Assembly (NCBI GenBank): GCA_029256085.1
Contig: JAQSYP010000010.1
Span: forward strand, 55,597 to 119,596
Length of the DNA stretch: 64,000 nt
Direction of reading: 5' to 3'
DNA from: Caryophanales bacterium
GTDB lineage: Bacteria; Bacillota; Bacilli; CAJFEE01
Of the stretch, positions 47,385 to 56,940 are shown piece by piece. How positions within the stretch are numbered: position 1 is the stretch's first letter; the number at the start of each line of letters is the position of its first letter. The notes beneath the pieces were generated by a model. That model was not told where the DNA came from and ran no database searches. It saw only the letters and a list, made by a program, of their open reading frames with translations. The position numbers were made by a program, and so were the translations under genes.

Positions 47385-49244
47385 TTATTTTTTCAATTCC
47401 AAATTTGTCATTATATCACGCCAGATTTTGATTTGAGGTTGTGTGCCGTTTAAATATTCTATTGACTGCGAGTTGTCCTTACCAATCCAAACACCGATAG
47501 TATACGTATTTCCCTTACCTACAAACCATAAATCATGATAATCGTTAGTTGTACCCGTTTTTCCTCCAATATCTACAATCGGAAGATTTGCTCTCCTACC
47601 TGTCCCTTCTGTTATAACCTTTTTAAGCATCAGGTTTAGTTTCTCGTTAGTAGCTACATTCCAAACTGTTTTGGGCTTATCTGACCACGATAACAATGTT
47701 TTGCCATTTAAATCTGTTACTCTTGTTATTGCCCGTGGCTTTATAAATGTGCCATTATGACTAAAAACGGTATAAGCACTTGTTAATTCCAACGACGTAA
47801 CTCCATATCCGAATCCACCGATTGCGGCAGATAGGTTGTGGTCTTGACTTGAGACTTTTTCCCATTCAAAATGATTCAGGTATGAGAATGCATTTGAAAC
47901 ACCAATCTCGTCTAACAATCTCACAGCGGGTGTATTATAAGAATGCTTTAGAGCTGTTTCAAGTGTCACCATACCATATTCTTTATTGCTATAATTCTTT
48001 GGGCAATATCCAGCTTTACAAAAGTTATCTGCGCTTACCTTGCTCAGTGGGCCATTTCCAGTGATGTTAATATAAGGCGCATAGACTAGTAAAGGTTTAA
48101 TTGTCGAACCAGGTTGCCTGTAGGCTTGATATGCTCTATTGAAGCCGAACTTAGATATATTTTTACCACCGATTAATCCTACAATTTTTTGTGTGTCATG
48201 ATTAATTATTGCGAGTGATCCCTCTACATCTTTATAAGGTAGGTTATTTACCAAACTTTTTCTAGCTACTTGCTGTGCATTTTTATCGTATGCCGTGTAA
48301 ATTTTTATACCTGTTTCAAATAATTCTTTATACTTTTCATTCAAAAGTTTATCCTTTTGATCAAGGGTAAGTTTCTTGTCTGAAGCATATTTTTCTAAAA
48401 TTAGTTGTTTTAACTCATGGTTTACATAGGAGTTATAATCGTTATCGACGTCAATTCTATTATATTTTGTAACTACAATTTTTTCTTTTAAAGCTGCTTC
48501 ATATTGTTGTTTGCTGATTTTTTTGAAATCAAACAGTTGTTTAAGAATTCTTTTTTGCCTTGATTGAGTATTTTGAAAGTTTACATATGGATCATACAAC
48601 GTTGGATTATTTGGAATTGAACTTATAAAAGCTGACTGAGCAATAGTTAGTTGACCAACAGATTTATTAAAGTATTGTCTAGATGCAGCTTCAATTCCAT
48701 AAGCGCCATTCATATAATAAATATTATTTATATAAAGCTCTAAGATTTTTTCTTTTGAAAACGTTCGTTCTAACTCTCTAGCTATATATATTTCATGAAT
48801 TTTCCTTTGGTATGTTCGCTCGTTAGACAAATATAAACCACGGGATAATTGCTGTGTAATTGTACTACCTCCTTGCGAAATACGATCACCATTTAGATTA
48901 ACGGCAAACGCTCGGAGTGTCCCTAGATAATCCAACCCTTGATGGGAATAGAATTGTCTATCTTCTGTAATTACGAAAATATCTTTAATTAATTGTGGTA
49001 TTTTATCATTTGTTAAATAGACACGATTAACATCTGAATATATTTCAGATAATACTGAACCCTTAGCATCAACGATAAAACTGTTTTGCTTTAAACTTGG
49101 TGATTCTATTTCAGCGCGCTTAGAGTCCAATTTAGAAAAAGATTTTCTGAAATCCTTAGTAGTACTTTCTATTGATGGTACTAGGGATATTAGTAATATG
49201 AAAATCAAAGCTGTAAAAAAGGTTCCTAATATTGTTCGCAACAT
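47385..49244 (-). CDS. pbpD: Class A penicillin-binding protein PbpD (PBP4)
   Basis: A bifunctional peptidoglycan polymerase and crosslinker (619 aa) anchored by one N-terminal span (MLRTILGTFFTALIFILLISLVP). Seen: glycosyltransferase motifs TEDRQFYSHQG and GGSTITQQLSRGLYLS, and transpeptidase motifs SxxK in PGSTIKPLL, SxN in SYNTPAVRL and KTG in GGKTGTTNDYHD. The AFCKAGYCPKNY-type cysteine pair is also in B. subtilis PbpD. The ATG at 49244 is chosen because AAAGGAAG lies 5 nt before it; the ATG at 49265 has no ribosome site. Confidence 0.93.
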   Translation of the reverse strand: MLRTILGTFFTALIFILLISLVPSIESTTKDFRKSFSKLDSKRAEIESPSLKQNSFIVDAKGSVLSEIYSDVNRVYLTNDKIPQLIKDIFVITEDRQFYSHQGLDYLGTLRAFAVNLNGDRISQGGSTITQQLSRGLYLSNERTYQRKIHEIYIARELERTFSKEKILELYINNIYYMNGAYGIEAASRQYFNKSVGQLTIAQSAFISSIPNNPTLYDPYVNFQNTQSRQKRILKQLFDFKKISKQQYEAALKEKIVVTKYNRIDVDNDYNSYVNHELKQLILEKYASDKKLTLDQKDKLLNEKYKELFETGIKIYTAYDKNAQQVARKSLVNNLPYKDVEGSLAIINHDTQKIVGLIGGKNISKFGFNRAYQAYRQPGSTIKPLLVYAPYINITGNGPLSKVSADNFCKAGYCPKNYSNKEYGMVTLETALKHSYNTPAVRLLDEIGVSNAFSYLNHFEWEKVSSQDHNLSAAIGGFGYGVTSLELTSAYTVFSHNGTFIKPRAITRVTDLNGKTLLSWSDKPKTVWNVATNEKLNLMLKKVITEGTGRRANLPIVDIGGKTGTTNDYHDLWFVGKGNTYTIGVWIGKDNSQSIEYLNGTQPQIKIWRDIMTNLELKK

Positions 49245-49392
49245 CCTAACTTCCTTTGCATTCATTTGATTTATTAATTATAACATTTATTATTTTTTTG
49301 ATGTTAATTAATTAATTTAAAAATCTTCAAGAAATATAGATTAAAAATTAGTGATATAATGTATGTAAATACATAATGAGAGGAAGAATGCT

Positions 49393-50019
49393 ATGAGTAA
49401 ACATCAATATTTATTTATTGATTTTGAGTTTACTATGCCTCAAGGAAAGAACATCCCGGAGAATTTCTTCCAAGAAATAATTGAAATCGGACTAGTATCA
49501 GTAATTGGGAATAAAGTTGAGACTACTTATTCAACTTTTGTAAAGCCAACATTCTTTCCTGTTTTAACGGACAGGTGTAAAAATTTCTTGAAAATAAATC
49601 AAGAGCAAATAGATTGTGGTATTTCATTCAAAAGATTATGTGACAAACTATGTGAATATGACTCAGAGTATGAAACAACTGTTTTAACTTGGGGTAATCT
49701 TGATATGAAAGTTTTAGAAAATTGTTGTAATGTTCACGATATTCCTTTTCCATTGAAGGGTAAGCATAGAGACTTAGCTTTAGAGCACAGAAGATTTTTT
49801 GGTGACAAGAATCAAACAGGTCTAAGGCGTGCAATTGAACTTTATGGTAATAAAGCAGTCGGAAAAGCTCATAGTGCCCTAGACGACGCTATTTCTACAT
49901 ATCAAATCTTCCAGTTAATAGAGAAAGATAAAAAGTACTTACTCAATTCTAAGCCAACAACAATAGGTGAAAGAATTGATTTAGGAAAAATAAAATTTAA
50001 TTTTAAAATTAGTAATTAA
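49393..50019 (+). CDS. kapD: Sporulation inhibitor exonuclease KapD
   Basis: A DEDDh-type 3'-5' exonuclease (208 aa) that in B. subtilis, when overexpressed, blocks the KinA route into sporulation. Seen: Exo I FIDFEFTMP, Exo II LTWGNLDMKVLE and Exo III HSALDDAISTYQIF. AGAGGAAGA precedes the ATG. It is 15 bp from the cyclophilin gene, so co-transcription is likely. Confidence 0.88.
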   Translation: MSKHQYLFIDFEFTMPQGKNIPENFFQEIIEIGLVSVIGNKVETTYSTFVKPTFFPVLTDRCKNFLKINQEQIDCGISFKRLCDKLCEYDSEYETTVLTWGNLDMKVLENCCNVHDIPFPLKGKHRDLALEHRRFFGDKNQTGLRRAIELYGNKAVGKAHSALDDAISTYQIFQLIEKDKKYLLNSKPTTIGERIDLGKIKFNFKISN

Positions 50020-50034
50020 ACCATGGAGGTTCAG

Positions 50035-50745
50035 ATGAGAAAGGTTGCAATTATTTTAACACTTATTTTAGTAACAGTTTTATATGGCTGTGGTAATGCT
50101 TCAAAGAATGAAGCTGGATTAACTAATAATAATGAGAAAACACCAAAAGCAGAAGTTACAAGTCTCCCACAATTAGAGGAACCTTCTGAAGATGAAAGAT
50201 TAGTTCTTCTTGAGACAAGTCATGGAGATATTAAAATTAGGTTATTTGAAAAACAGGCACCGAAAGCCGTTGAGAACTTTATAACTCACGCGGAAAATGG
50301 TTATTATGATGGCGTTACATTTCACAGAGTTATAAAAGATTTCATGATACAAGGTGGGGATCCTAAAGGTGACGGTACTGGTGGGGAAAGTATATGGGGG
50401 AAACCATTTGGTGATGAATTCAGTCCTGATCTAATAAATATACGTGGGGCTCTTTCGATGGCGAATTCTGGTGCGAACACAAACGGATCACAATTCTTTA
50501 TAGTGCAAAATAGCCAATTGCAAGATGGATTAGAGCAACAGATGATTGATGCAAAATTTCCACAAGTTGTCATTGATGCTTACAAGAAACATGGGGGAAC
50601 GCCGTGGCTTGATAATAAGCATACTGTTTTTGGACAAGTTTCAGAAGGTATGGAAGTTGTCGACAAGATAGCTGATGTAGAAGTTGACGCAAATTCAGTT
50701 CCATCAAAAAAAGTCATAATTAAAAAGATAACTGTAATAGAATAA
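50035..50745 (+). CDS. Cyclophilin-type peptidyl-prolyl isomerase, lipoprotein
   Basis: An extracytoplasmic proline isomerase (236 aa) tethered by lipid. Seen: lipobox LYGC within [20 protein letters not shown], an acidic linker, and a cyclophilin domain with [33 protein letters not shown] and [19 protein letters not shown] lies before the ATG at 50035. It probably helps fold secreted proteins. It is a full-length cyclophilin with no missing key residues. Confidence 0.92.
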   Translation: MRKVAIILTLILVTVLYGCGNASKNEAGLTNNNEKTPKAEVTSLPQLEEPSEDERLVLLETSHGDIKIRLFEKQAPKAVENFITHAENGYYDGVTFHRVIKDFMIQGGDPKGDGTGGESIWGKPFGDEFSPDLINIRGALSMANSGANTNGSQFFIVQNSQLQDGLEQQMIDAKFPQVVIDAYKKHGGTPWLDNKHTVFGQVSEGMEVVDKIADVEVDANSVPSKKVIIKKITVIE

Positions 50746-50777
50746 CTAATAAAAGTTTTTCTAAGGTGGTTATTCTA

Positions 50778-50945
50778 ATGATGGATTTTCTAGTTTTCCC
50801 AGATAACAAACTTGAATATATCCCAGCATTATTTACATTTATTTTGTTTATTATTGCGAGCTTAGGGATTTTAAAAATCTTTATTGAAGTATCAAAAAAA
50901 GAAGAAGTAAATATAAATAACCCACAAAAAAAAGGCAAAGCATAA
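50778..50945 (+). CDS. Small single-span membrane protein
   Basis: A 55-residue protein beginning MMDFLVFPDNKLEYIPA, with one hydrophobic segment (about residues 16-36), then a Lys/Glu/Asn-rich tail. AAGGTGG lies 8 nt before the first ATG. It sits 32 bp after the cyclophilin gene and before a strong terminator, so it is likely the third gene of kapD-ppi-ORF. I do not recognise the family. Confidence 0.65.
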   Translation: MMDFLVFPDNKLEYIPALFTFILFIIASLGILKIFIEVSKKEEVNINNPQKKGKA

Positions 50946-50960
50946 GCCTTGCCAAAAAAG

Positions 50961-51006
50961 GGGGGGGAATACTTTAAACTCTTTATAAGTATTTCCCCCT
51001 TTTTTA
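50961..51006 (+). terminator. Strong intrinsic terminator of the kapD unit
   Basis: GGGGGAATACTT pairs with AAGTATTTCCCCC, then TTTTTT. A smaller hairpin (GGC...GCC around 50935-50953) precedes it. It can also serve the convergent xre gene. Confidence 0.9.
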
Positions 51007-51016
51007 TAATTTTATA

Positions 51017-51379
51017 CTATTCATTTGCTTTGCCGTATTTTATTTCATATAATACTTGCATAATTTTTAGTAAATCTTCTTCTGAAAATTCCTTCGCTTT
51101 CCTAAGGATCAACTTAGCTCTTTTAACCCCAATTTCCTGGATAAGCATTTCTATTTCTGAATCAATCTCGATAGACTGTTGGGCAGTTTCAAGTAACTCT
51201 GATGCTGGAACATCTAAAACTGTTGAGATTTTTAAGATTTGCTGCGTATCTGGTAGTAGTTCATCGTTTTCAAATTTTTCAATAGTAGCTACACCTAATC
51301 GTGCCCTTCTTGCCAATTCTTCCTGAGTCAACTTCTTTAATTCTCGATAGTTCTTAATATTAGTTCCAACCTTAGTCAT
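51017..51379 (-). CDS. XRE-family transcriptional regulator
   Basis: A 120-residue DNA-binding protein. Seen: an N-terminal HTH (NIKNYRELKKLTQEELARRARLGVATIEKFENDELLPDTQQILKISTVLDV) and a C-terminal helical region that may mediate dimer contacts. GGGAGGT precedes the ATG at 51379. No phage or toxin gene is adjacent, so the target is unknown; the inverted layout to yugI suggests local or self-regulation. Confidence 0.88.
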   Translation of the reverse strand: MTKVGTNIKNYRELKKLTQEELARRARLGVATIEKFENDELLPDTQQILKISTVLDVPASELLETAQQSIEIDSEIEMLIQEIGVKRAKLILRKAKEFSEEDLLKIMQVLYEIKYGKANE

Positions 51380-51558
51380 TTTATAACCTCCCGAGAGTTC
51401 CTTTATATAATCTTAACACTTTTGAAAATGTATTTAAAATATTTATAAGTTATTTTCTTTACAGTGCATTTATATGTAGTTCCTGTAATTTTGTCAACTG
51501 TAAGTATTATGATATAATTTATAATACTAAAAGTTGGAAAGACGTAAGGAGTGTTAAT

Positions 51559-51942
51559 ATGAATGGAGGCTTAAAAGTTGGCGATATAGTAATCGGTAAA
51601 ATAACTGGTGTGCAATCATATGGAGCATTTGTTGAAATAAATTCGCAAACTCAAGGCTTAATCCATATTTCAGAAATTTCTGAGAGATTTGTAAGGGATA
51701 TTAGCGACTTTGTTAGTCTAGGTGAAGAAGTAAGAGTTAAAATTCTTTCTATAGATCCTAATACTGGTAAGTTAAGTTTATCTATAAAAGAACTCCAAAA
51801 AAATTTAGATAATGAAGATCAATTAAATCAAAAAACTGTGTACAGGGTAGCTAAACCTTCTTCGAGTGGTTTTCAGATTCTAAAAAGGAAGCTTGATGAA
51901 TGGATTAAACAATCTGTTAGTAAAGAAAATTTACTAAAGTAA
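51559..51942 (+). CDS. yugI: S1 RNA-binding protein YugI (general stress protein 13)
   Basis: A 127-residue ribosome-associated protein with one S1 domain. Seen: KVGDIVIGKITGVQSYGAFVEIN, GLIHISEIS and VKILSIDPNTGKLSLSIKEL, then a basic tail. AAGGAGTG precedes the ATG. The B. subtilis homologue is a general stress protein; no SigB promoter was clear in the upstream gap. Confidence 0.9.
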   Translation: MNGGLKVGDIVIGKITGVQSYGAFVEINSQTQGLIHISEISERFVRDISDFVSLGEEVRVKILSIDPNTGKLSLSIKELQKNLDNEDQLNQKTVYRVAKPSSSGFQILKRKLDEWIKQSVSKENLLK

Positions 51943-51963
51943 AGATAAAATAAGTATATTAAA

Positions 51964-51993
51964 AAAAGAAGGTCCATACTGAACCTTCTTTTT
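51964..51993 (+). terminator. Intrinsic terminator after yugI
   Basis: AAAGAAGGT pairs with ACCTTCTTT, then TTC. Confidence 0.88.
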
Positions 51994-52023
51994 CTAGGCC
52001 AACGGCTCTGCCGTCGCTTTAAG

Positions 52024-52048
52024 GCTCGGCAATCGCCGAGTTTTCTTT
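52024..52048. repeat. Short GC-rich hairpin CTCGGC/GCCGAG
   Basis: CTCGGC (52025-52030) pairs with GCCGAG (52035-52040) and is followed by TTTTCTTT. A second small G/C pairing (AACGGC / GCCGT) precedes it. It may be a further terminator or a decayed repeat. The 13-mer GCTCGGCAATCGC also occurs at 12969-12981, just after array C. Confidence 0.45.
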
Positions 52049-52087
52049 ACTGTTTAGGTCTATAAATATGAGACCAAACAATTGAAT

Positions 52088-52324
52088 CTAGACACGATCT
52101 GTACGCGCTTCTGGATGGTAAGCACGTTCTTCAGATGGCTTAAACAATAATCCAAGGTTAATTAGGCCGCAAATACCAACTATACCGTAGACAATACGAG
52201 ATAAAGCAGCGTTTTGTCCACCAAAGATTGCAGCAACTAAATCAAATTGGAAGAACCCAATTAGACCCCAGTTAAGGGCACCTATTATTGTGAACACTAA
52301 AGCAATACGTTGTACTGTACTCAT
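52088..52324 (-). CDS. yuzA: DUF378 membrane protein YuzA
   Basis: A 78-residue protein with two membrane spans (about 5-27 and 40-62) and the family pattern TIIGALNWGLIGFFQFDLVAAIFGG. The function is unknown. GGAGGGTGTC precedes the ATG at 52324. Short polar C-terminus. Confidence 0.88.
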   Translation of the reverse strand: MSTVQRIALVFTIIGALNWGLIGFFQFDLVAAIFGGQNAALSRIVYGIVGICGLINLGLLFKPSEERAYHPEARTDRV

Positions 52325-52420
52325 ACTGACACCCTCCTTTGCAAATAGGTTCAGTAATATTTTGTATCATATTATAAAGAATATACATAAAAAAATCTAA
52401 AAAAGATTGGAGAGAATGAA

Positions 52421-53584
52421 TTGATACCATTTACTTATTACAATCCCACTAAGTTAATTTTTGGTAAAGGTCAAATAAAGGAACTTGCTACAAACTTAAA
52501 AGAATTTGGGGATAAGGTTCTTCTTGTTTATGGTGGAGGCAGTGTAGTTAAAAGTGGATTATATGATCAAATTATTAATATTTTCAAGGAAAATCAAATA
52601 GAGTGGAAAGAATTAGCTGGCGTAGAACCGAATCCAAGAGTTTCAACTGCAAGAGAAGGTATAAAGCTTTGTAGAGAAAATAATATTAATGTTATCCTTG
52701 CAGTTGGTGGAGGATCTGTAATTGATTGTACTAAGCTAATTTCTGCTGGAGTACAATATAATGGAGACCCTTGGGACATTGTATTAGGCAAATATGTTCC
52801 AACTAATGCTCTGCCGTTTGGTACAATTTTGACACTTGCAGCTACAGGTTCAGAAATGAATTCTGGTTCAGTAATTACAAACTGGGAAACAAAAGAAAAG
52901 TATGGATGGGGAAGTCCGTTAGTTTATCCGAAATTTTCAATTTTAGATCCAGTAAACACTTTTACAGTCCCACTTAATCAAACAGTTTACGGCATGGTCG
53001 ATATAATGGCACATGTATTTGAGCAGTATTTCCATAATGTTGAAAATTCTGAAGTTCAAGATGGTTTTTGTGAAACAATCTTAAAAACGGTGATTCATAC
53101 TGCACCTAATTTAATAAAAGATTTAAATTGTTATGAATCAAGAGAAACGATCCTGTTTAGTGGTACACTCGCTTTAAACAGAATGTTATCGATGGGAATA
53201 ATTGGGGACTGGGCAACGCATAATATAGAACATGCAGTTTCAGCTGTTCATGACATTCCACATGGTGGCGGACTAGCAATAATTTTCCCTAAATGGATGA
53301 GGCATGTTAGAAATGCGAATATAAGTAAGTTTAAAAGGTTTGCAATTAATGTGTTTAACGTTGATGCGAATGGGAAAACTGACGATGAAATTGCATTAGA
53401 AGGAATACAAAAGCTTGAAGATTTTTTCAAATCCATTGGTGCGCCGTCTAGGCTTGCTGATTATGAAATTAACGAAGATAGTATTGATCTATTATCAGAA
53501 AAAGCAATGGCCAGAGGCAGTATTGGTCAATTCCGTAATCTAACAATGGAAGATGTAAAAACTATTCTTAAGTCATGTTTATAA
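52421..53584 (+). CDS. yugJ: Iron-containing alcohol dehydrogenase (butanol dehydrogenase type)
   Basis: An NAD(P)H-dependent group III alcohol dehydrogenase (387 aa). Seen: the nucleotide-binding GGGSV segment in [31 protein letters not shown], and the metal histidines in MAHVFEQYF and [21 protein letters not shown]. It is close to B. subtilis YugJ/YugK; these act on short aldehydes. TTG at 52421 follows GGAGAGA. It is 24 bp upstream of pgi, as in the yug region. Confidence 0.93.
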   Translation: MIPFTYYNPTKLIFGKGQIKELATNLKEFGDKVLLVYGGGSVVKSGLYDQIINIFKENQIEWKELAGVEPNPRVSTAREGIKLCRENNINVILAVGGGSVIDCTKLISAGVQYNGDPWDIVLGKYVPTNALPFGTILTLAATGSEMNSGSVITNWETKEKYGWGSPLVYPKFSILDPVNTFTVPLNQTVYGMVDIMAHVFEQYFHNVENSEVQDGFCETILKTVIHTAPNLIKDLNCYESRETILFSGTLALNRMLSMGIIGDWATHNIEHAVSAVHDIPHGGGLAIIFPKWMRHVRNANISKFKRFAINVFNVDANGKTDDEIALEGIQKLEDFFKSIGAPSRLADYEINEDSIDLLSEKAMARGSIGQFRNLTMEDVKTILKSCL

Positions 53585-53608
53585 TATTTTTTAAAAAGGA
53601 AGATATTG

Positions 53609-54961
53609 ATGAACAATCATATTAAATTTAGCTACAAAAACGCTATACCTTTTTTTCAGGAACATGAATTACAGTTTTTTAAAGAACAAGTAAAAACATC
53701 TCACGAGTTATTAAGAGATAAATCAGGTGCAGGAAATGAATATCTAGGATGGCTAGATTTGCCACTCAATTATGACAAAGAGGAATTCTCAAGGATTGTT
53801 AAAGCTTCAGAAAAAATCCAACAAGATAGTGAAGTTTTGATTGTAATTGGTATTGGTGGCTCTTATTTAGGTGCGAAAGCAGCAACAGAAATGTTGAATC
53901 ATAGCTTCTATAATTTGTTAGCGAGAGAACAAAGAAAGTATCCACAAATTTTATTTTTAGGTCAAAATATAAGTTCTACATATTTGAATGATTTATTAGA
54001 TGTTTTAGGAAATAAGGATTTTTCGGTAAATGTTATTTCTAAATCTGGTACTACTACTGAACCTGCAATTGCCTTTCGTGTTCTAAAGGGCAAATTAGAG
54101 GAAAAGTATGGTAAAGATGGAGCTAGAAGTAGAATTTATGCGACAACAGATCGGGAAAAAGGCGCTCTAAAAAATCTTGCAGATAAGGAAGGTTATGAAA
54201 CCTTTGTTATTCCTGATGATGTCGGTGGCCGATTCTCAGTTTTGACCGCTGTCGGACTTTTGCCTATCGCCGTAAGTGGGCTTAATATTAATGAAATAAT
54301 GAATGGCGCGGAAAATGCATACAGAGATTTTAAATCCGAGAAATTTGAAGATAATATTGCCTTGCAATATGCTTCTATTCGCAATATCCTTTATAACAAA
54401 GGGTTAACTACCGAAATTCTTGTAAATTATGAACCTTCTTTGCAGTACTTCTCCGAGTGGTGGAAGCAATTATTTGGGGAGAGTGAAGGTAAAGATCAAA
54501 AGGGTATTTTTCCTGCCTCGGTAAATTTTTCAACAGATTTACATTCGTTAGGACAATATATACAGGATGGTCGTAGAAATATTTTTGAAACAGTTATAAA
54601 TGTGGAACAGCCAAAGAGTAATTTTGAATTAACAGAAGTTCCAGAGGATATTGATGGATTAAATTATCTTGCTAATAAAACGATGGATTTCGTTAATAAG
54701 AAGGCATTTCAAGGTACGATGCTTGCACACGTGGATGGTGGTGTACCTAACTTGGTTATAACTTTACCTAAATTAGATGAGTTTACGTTTGGTTATACTG
54801 TTTATTTTTTTGAGTTAGCTTGTGCAATAAGTGGATATATACTTGGTGTAAATCCATTTGATCAACCAGGTGTAGAAGCTTATAAAGTAAACATGTTTGC
54901 TCTTTTAGGCAAACCAGGTTACGAAGAACAAAAGGCTATTCTTGAAGAAAGATTAAAATAA
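53609..54961 (+). CDS. pgi: Glucose-6-phosphate isomerase
   Basis: Glycolytic isomerase (450 aa) between glucose-6-phosphate and fructose-6-phosphate. Seen: [16 protein letters not shown], the SIS signature [15 protein letters not shown], the catalytic [15 protein letters not shown] and [12 protein letters not shown]. The ATG at 53609 has AAAGGAAG 6 nt upstream; the preceding in-frame TTG is too close. Two hairpins follow, one for each strand. Confidence 0.96.
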   Translation: MNNHIKFSYKNAIPFFQEHELQFFKEQVKTSHELLRDKSGAGNEYLGWLDLPLNYDKEEFSRIVKASEKIQQDSEVLIVIGIGGSYLGAKAATEMLNHSFYNLLAREQRKYPQILFLGQNISSTYLNDLLDVLGNKDFSVNVISKSGTTTEPAIAFRVLKGKLEEKYGKDGARSRIYATTDREKGALKNLADKEGYETFVIPDDVGGRFSVLTAVGLLPIAVSGLNINEIMNGAENAYRDFKSEKFEDNIALQYASIRNILYNKGLTTEILVNYEPSLQYFSEWWKQLFGESEGKDQKGIFPASVNFSTDLHSLGQYIQDGRRNIFETVINVEQPKSNFELTEVPEDIDGLNYLANKTMDFVNKKAFQGTMLAHVDGGVPNLVITLPKLDEFTFGYTVYFFELACAISGYILGVNPFDQPGVEAYKVNMFALLGKPGYEEQKAILEERLK

Positions 54962-54992
54962 AAAAGCACCTTTAAGTTTTAACTAAAGGTGC
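54962..54992 (-). terminator. Terminator facing left (yugO side)
   Basis: GCACCTTT pairs with AAAGGTGC; the poly-A on the left becomes a T run on the minus strand, so it stops transcripts coming from yugO through array E. Confidence 0.8.
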
Positions 54993-54999
54993 CGTGAAT

Positions 55000-55035
55000 G
55001 AAACTGTCGTTTAATGCAATCGACAGTTTTTTTTG
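55000..55035 (+). terminator. Terminator of pgi
   Basis: AAACTGTCG pairs with CGACAGTTT around TTTAATGCAAT, followed by a run of T. Confidence 0.9.
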
Positions 55036-55038
55036 ATA

Positions 55039-55104
55039 CTTCTATCGATCAAGTTGGCGATTCTATCGAGCAAATTTACAATTCTATCGACCACTTTGTC
55101 GAAA
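55039..55104 (-). repeat. 21-bp phased array E (leader TTTCGACA, word TCGATAGA x3), minus strand
   Basis: Read on the minus strand, TTTCGACA spans 55104 to 55097. Words (G/C/A)TCGATAGA start at 55091, 55070 and 55049, so both the 13-bp offset and the 21-bp step match arrays A-D. It begins 10 bp after the yugO stop on the same strand as yugO, so like the others it lies downstream of a gene and in its sense direction. Confidence 0.8.
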
Positions 55105-55113
55105 TTGATCCTA

Positions 55114-56118
55114 TCAAGTACTCCTATTTATGAGCTTTATTAATTTATCACGCTGCTCTAACGGCGTTTCTAGATTCGGATGTAACATGTATTCTTTGTT
55201 TCTATATATACCTATGATTATTGTCTTTTTATTCATTTCACACTCGACAGCATCTTTATAAGTCTTATAATTTATACCATTGTCCACATCTATTAGTTCA
55301 TAGTCTCGATCAGTTAAACTGGATATGATTGCATTGCATAGTTTATAATTTTCAATATTTATTATGGAACTTATCATAAAATCGCTACACATTAAGTTTG
55401 ATTTGATAATTACATCTGCTCCAGCTTGATTAGCATAGCTTATCTGTTCTTTAGTTAAAATTTCTGCAATACATCTATTATTACGATTTACACCTTTTGC
55501 GGCTAAGACACACATAATTGTATTAATATCGTTCTCCCGTTCTCCCTTTTCAGGATCAGCTGTTATAAGAACAATACTAGCCTTTTCTAAATTGCTGCGA
55601 GAAATAACATCCTCCTCATACAACTTTCCTTTAATGAAAGTTACGTCATGTTTTGTATAATCTAACTTCTCCAAACTACTATCTACAACAACGATTTTCA
55701 TGTAGGGATTTCTTTTTTGGAGTGCATGAATGGTATCTTTAACGCGTTCGTTCCAACCTACTAAAATTATATGGTTAGTACCTTTAAAGGTACTAAATCC
55801 GAATTCTACTTTTTTTTGACTATCAATTGTACTTTTAGCAAAAGTTACTGCTAAATAGGATACAAAACCTGTTCCAACTATAATCAAGATAACAGCTAGT
55901 AGCCTTCCGATAATTGTTTTAGGAACATAGTCACCATATCCTACAGTAAAAATTGTAACTATGGACCACCAAATTCCTTCTGCTGTAGTTCCAAAAGTTT
56001 TTGGCTCAGTTAAGTGTGCAGCGATGCCAAAAGTAATAATTAATGCTAAAATAATAAGTAGAAATCTTGTAAAAAGCGATTTCTTGAAAACTAAGTAAAA
56101 ATGATAAAGTTTAGTCAT
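55114..56118 (-). CDS. yugO: Two-span K+ channel with RCK/TrkA-N domain, YugO
   Basis: A potassium channel (334 aa); the B. subtilis homologue carries electrical signals in biofilms. Seen: two membrane spans flanking a pore with selectivity filter TVGYGD, then a cytosolic TrkA-N domain (NHIILVGWNERV, VVVDSSLEKL) and a C-terminal regulatory part. The ATG at 56118 is preferred because AAGGTGA lies before it; a longer frame to 56226 would overlap the divergent regulator. Confidence 0.92.
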   Translation of the reverse strand: MTKLYHFYLVFKKSLFTRFLLIILALIITFGIAAHLTEPKTFGTTAEGIWWSIVTIFTVGYGDYVPKTIIGRLLAVILIIVGTGFVSYLAVTFAKSTIDSQKKVEFGFSTFKGTNHIILVGWNERVKDTIHALQKRNPYMKIVVVDSSLEKLDYTKHDVTFIKGKLYEEDVISRSNLEKASIVLITADPEKGERENDINTIMCVLAAKGVNRNNRCIAEILTKEQISYANQAGADVIIKSNLMCSDFMISSIINIENYKLCNAIISSLTDRDYELIDVDNGINYKTYKDAVECEMNKKTIIIGIYRNKEYMLHPNLETPLEQRDKLIKLINRST

Positions 56119-56136
56119 ATGATTCACCTTAATGTT

Positions 56137-56155
56137 TAATAATAGTTTATTATTA
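56137..56155. promoter_or_regulatory. Perfect palindrome in the yugO/regulator spacer
   Basis: TAATAATA-GTT-TATTATTA has 8-bp perfect arms, 19 bp upstream of yugO and 36 bp upstream of the Crp/Fnr gene. It could be an operator for either gene; it differs from the nrf boxes. Confidence 0.4.
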
Positions 56156-56190
56156 CCAATTTTAATGATTATAAGTAAGGGGAGAAAAAA

Positions 56191-56868
56191 GTGAGTAAAA
56201 TAACTGCAGATTTGCAAAAATTTCAATGGTTCAAATCATTAACAGATGAGGAACTTTCACATATTGAAGAAATTACAAATCAAGTAACTCTTGATAAAAA
56301 CAAACATATTTTTTATGAAGGAGATCCAATAGAGGCATTTTATTTCATTAATTTTGGTAGAGTTAGAGCATACAAAACAGATCCAAACGGTAAAGAACAA
56401 ATAGTATCTGTATTAAAAGATGGAGAAATGTTCCCTCATATAGGGATTTTTTCCAATAAAAATTACCCTGCAAGTACGCAAACAGTAGACGAAAATGTTG
56501 TGCTATATAAAATTAATGTACAAGTATTCAGAGATATGCTACTAAGATACCCGACAATTTCTCTTAAGCTTATAGGAACATTAGAAATGAAAATTGCAGA
56601 TTTACAAAACAGGTTGGCGGAACAAATTTTTAATAATACATTTGAAAAATTAACACAACAGCTAAATAGATTAGCTAAAGAACACGGTGTTGAATTAGAT
56701 GGATGGACGATTATAGATATCCCATTAACAAACACTGACTTAGCCAATATGATAGGGACAACTAGGGAATCGGTAAATAGATCACTAGCAAAACTAAAAT
56801 CTAAGGGAGTAATTGATAGTACACCTGATGGATTTATGAAAGTAAAATTAGAGGAAATCGTAGAATAA
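56191..56868 (+). CDS. Crp/Fnr-family transcriptional regulator next to hcp/nrf
   Basis: A 225-residue regulator with an N-terminal cyclic-nucleotide-fold sensor domain (about 10-120), a dimer helix (about 125-150) and a winged HTH. The recognition helix reads TTRESVNRSLAKL: R-E-x-x-x-R, as in Crp, which reads TGTGA half sites. There is no cysteine in the protein, so it cannot carry an Fnr-type Fe-S cluster; heme or another ligand is possible. GTG at 56191 follows GGGGAG. It converges with hcp, and matching boxes lie before hcp and both nrf operons, so control of that module is inferred (an HcpR/DNR-like role). Confidence 0.85.
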   Translation: MSKITADLQKFQWFKSLTDEELSHIEEITNQVTLDKNKHIFYEGDPIEAFYFINFGRVRAYKTDPNGKEQIVSVLKDGEMFPHIGIFSNKNYPASTQTVDENVVLYKINVQVFRDMLLRYPTISLKLIGTLEMKIADLQNRLAEQIFNNTFEKLTQQLNRLAKEHGVELDGWTIIDIPLTNTDLANMIGTTRESVNRSLAKLKSKGVIDSTPDGFMKVKLEEIVE

Positions 56869-56875
56869 AGATAAA

Positions 56876-56914
56876 GAAAAAACTCAGGAGGGCAACCCTG
56901 AGTTTTTTCTTTTC
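56876..56914. terminator. Bidirectional terminator between the regulator and hcp
   Basis: AAAAACTCAGG pairs with CCTGAGTTTTT around AGGGCAAC, A-rich on the left and T-rich on the right. Confidence 0.9.
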
Positions 56915-56940
56915 TATATTAATGAAGAAAGGGGGGAATA

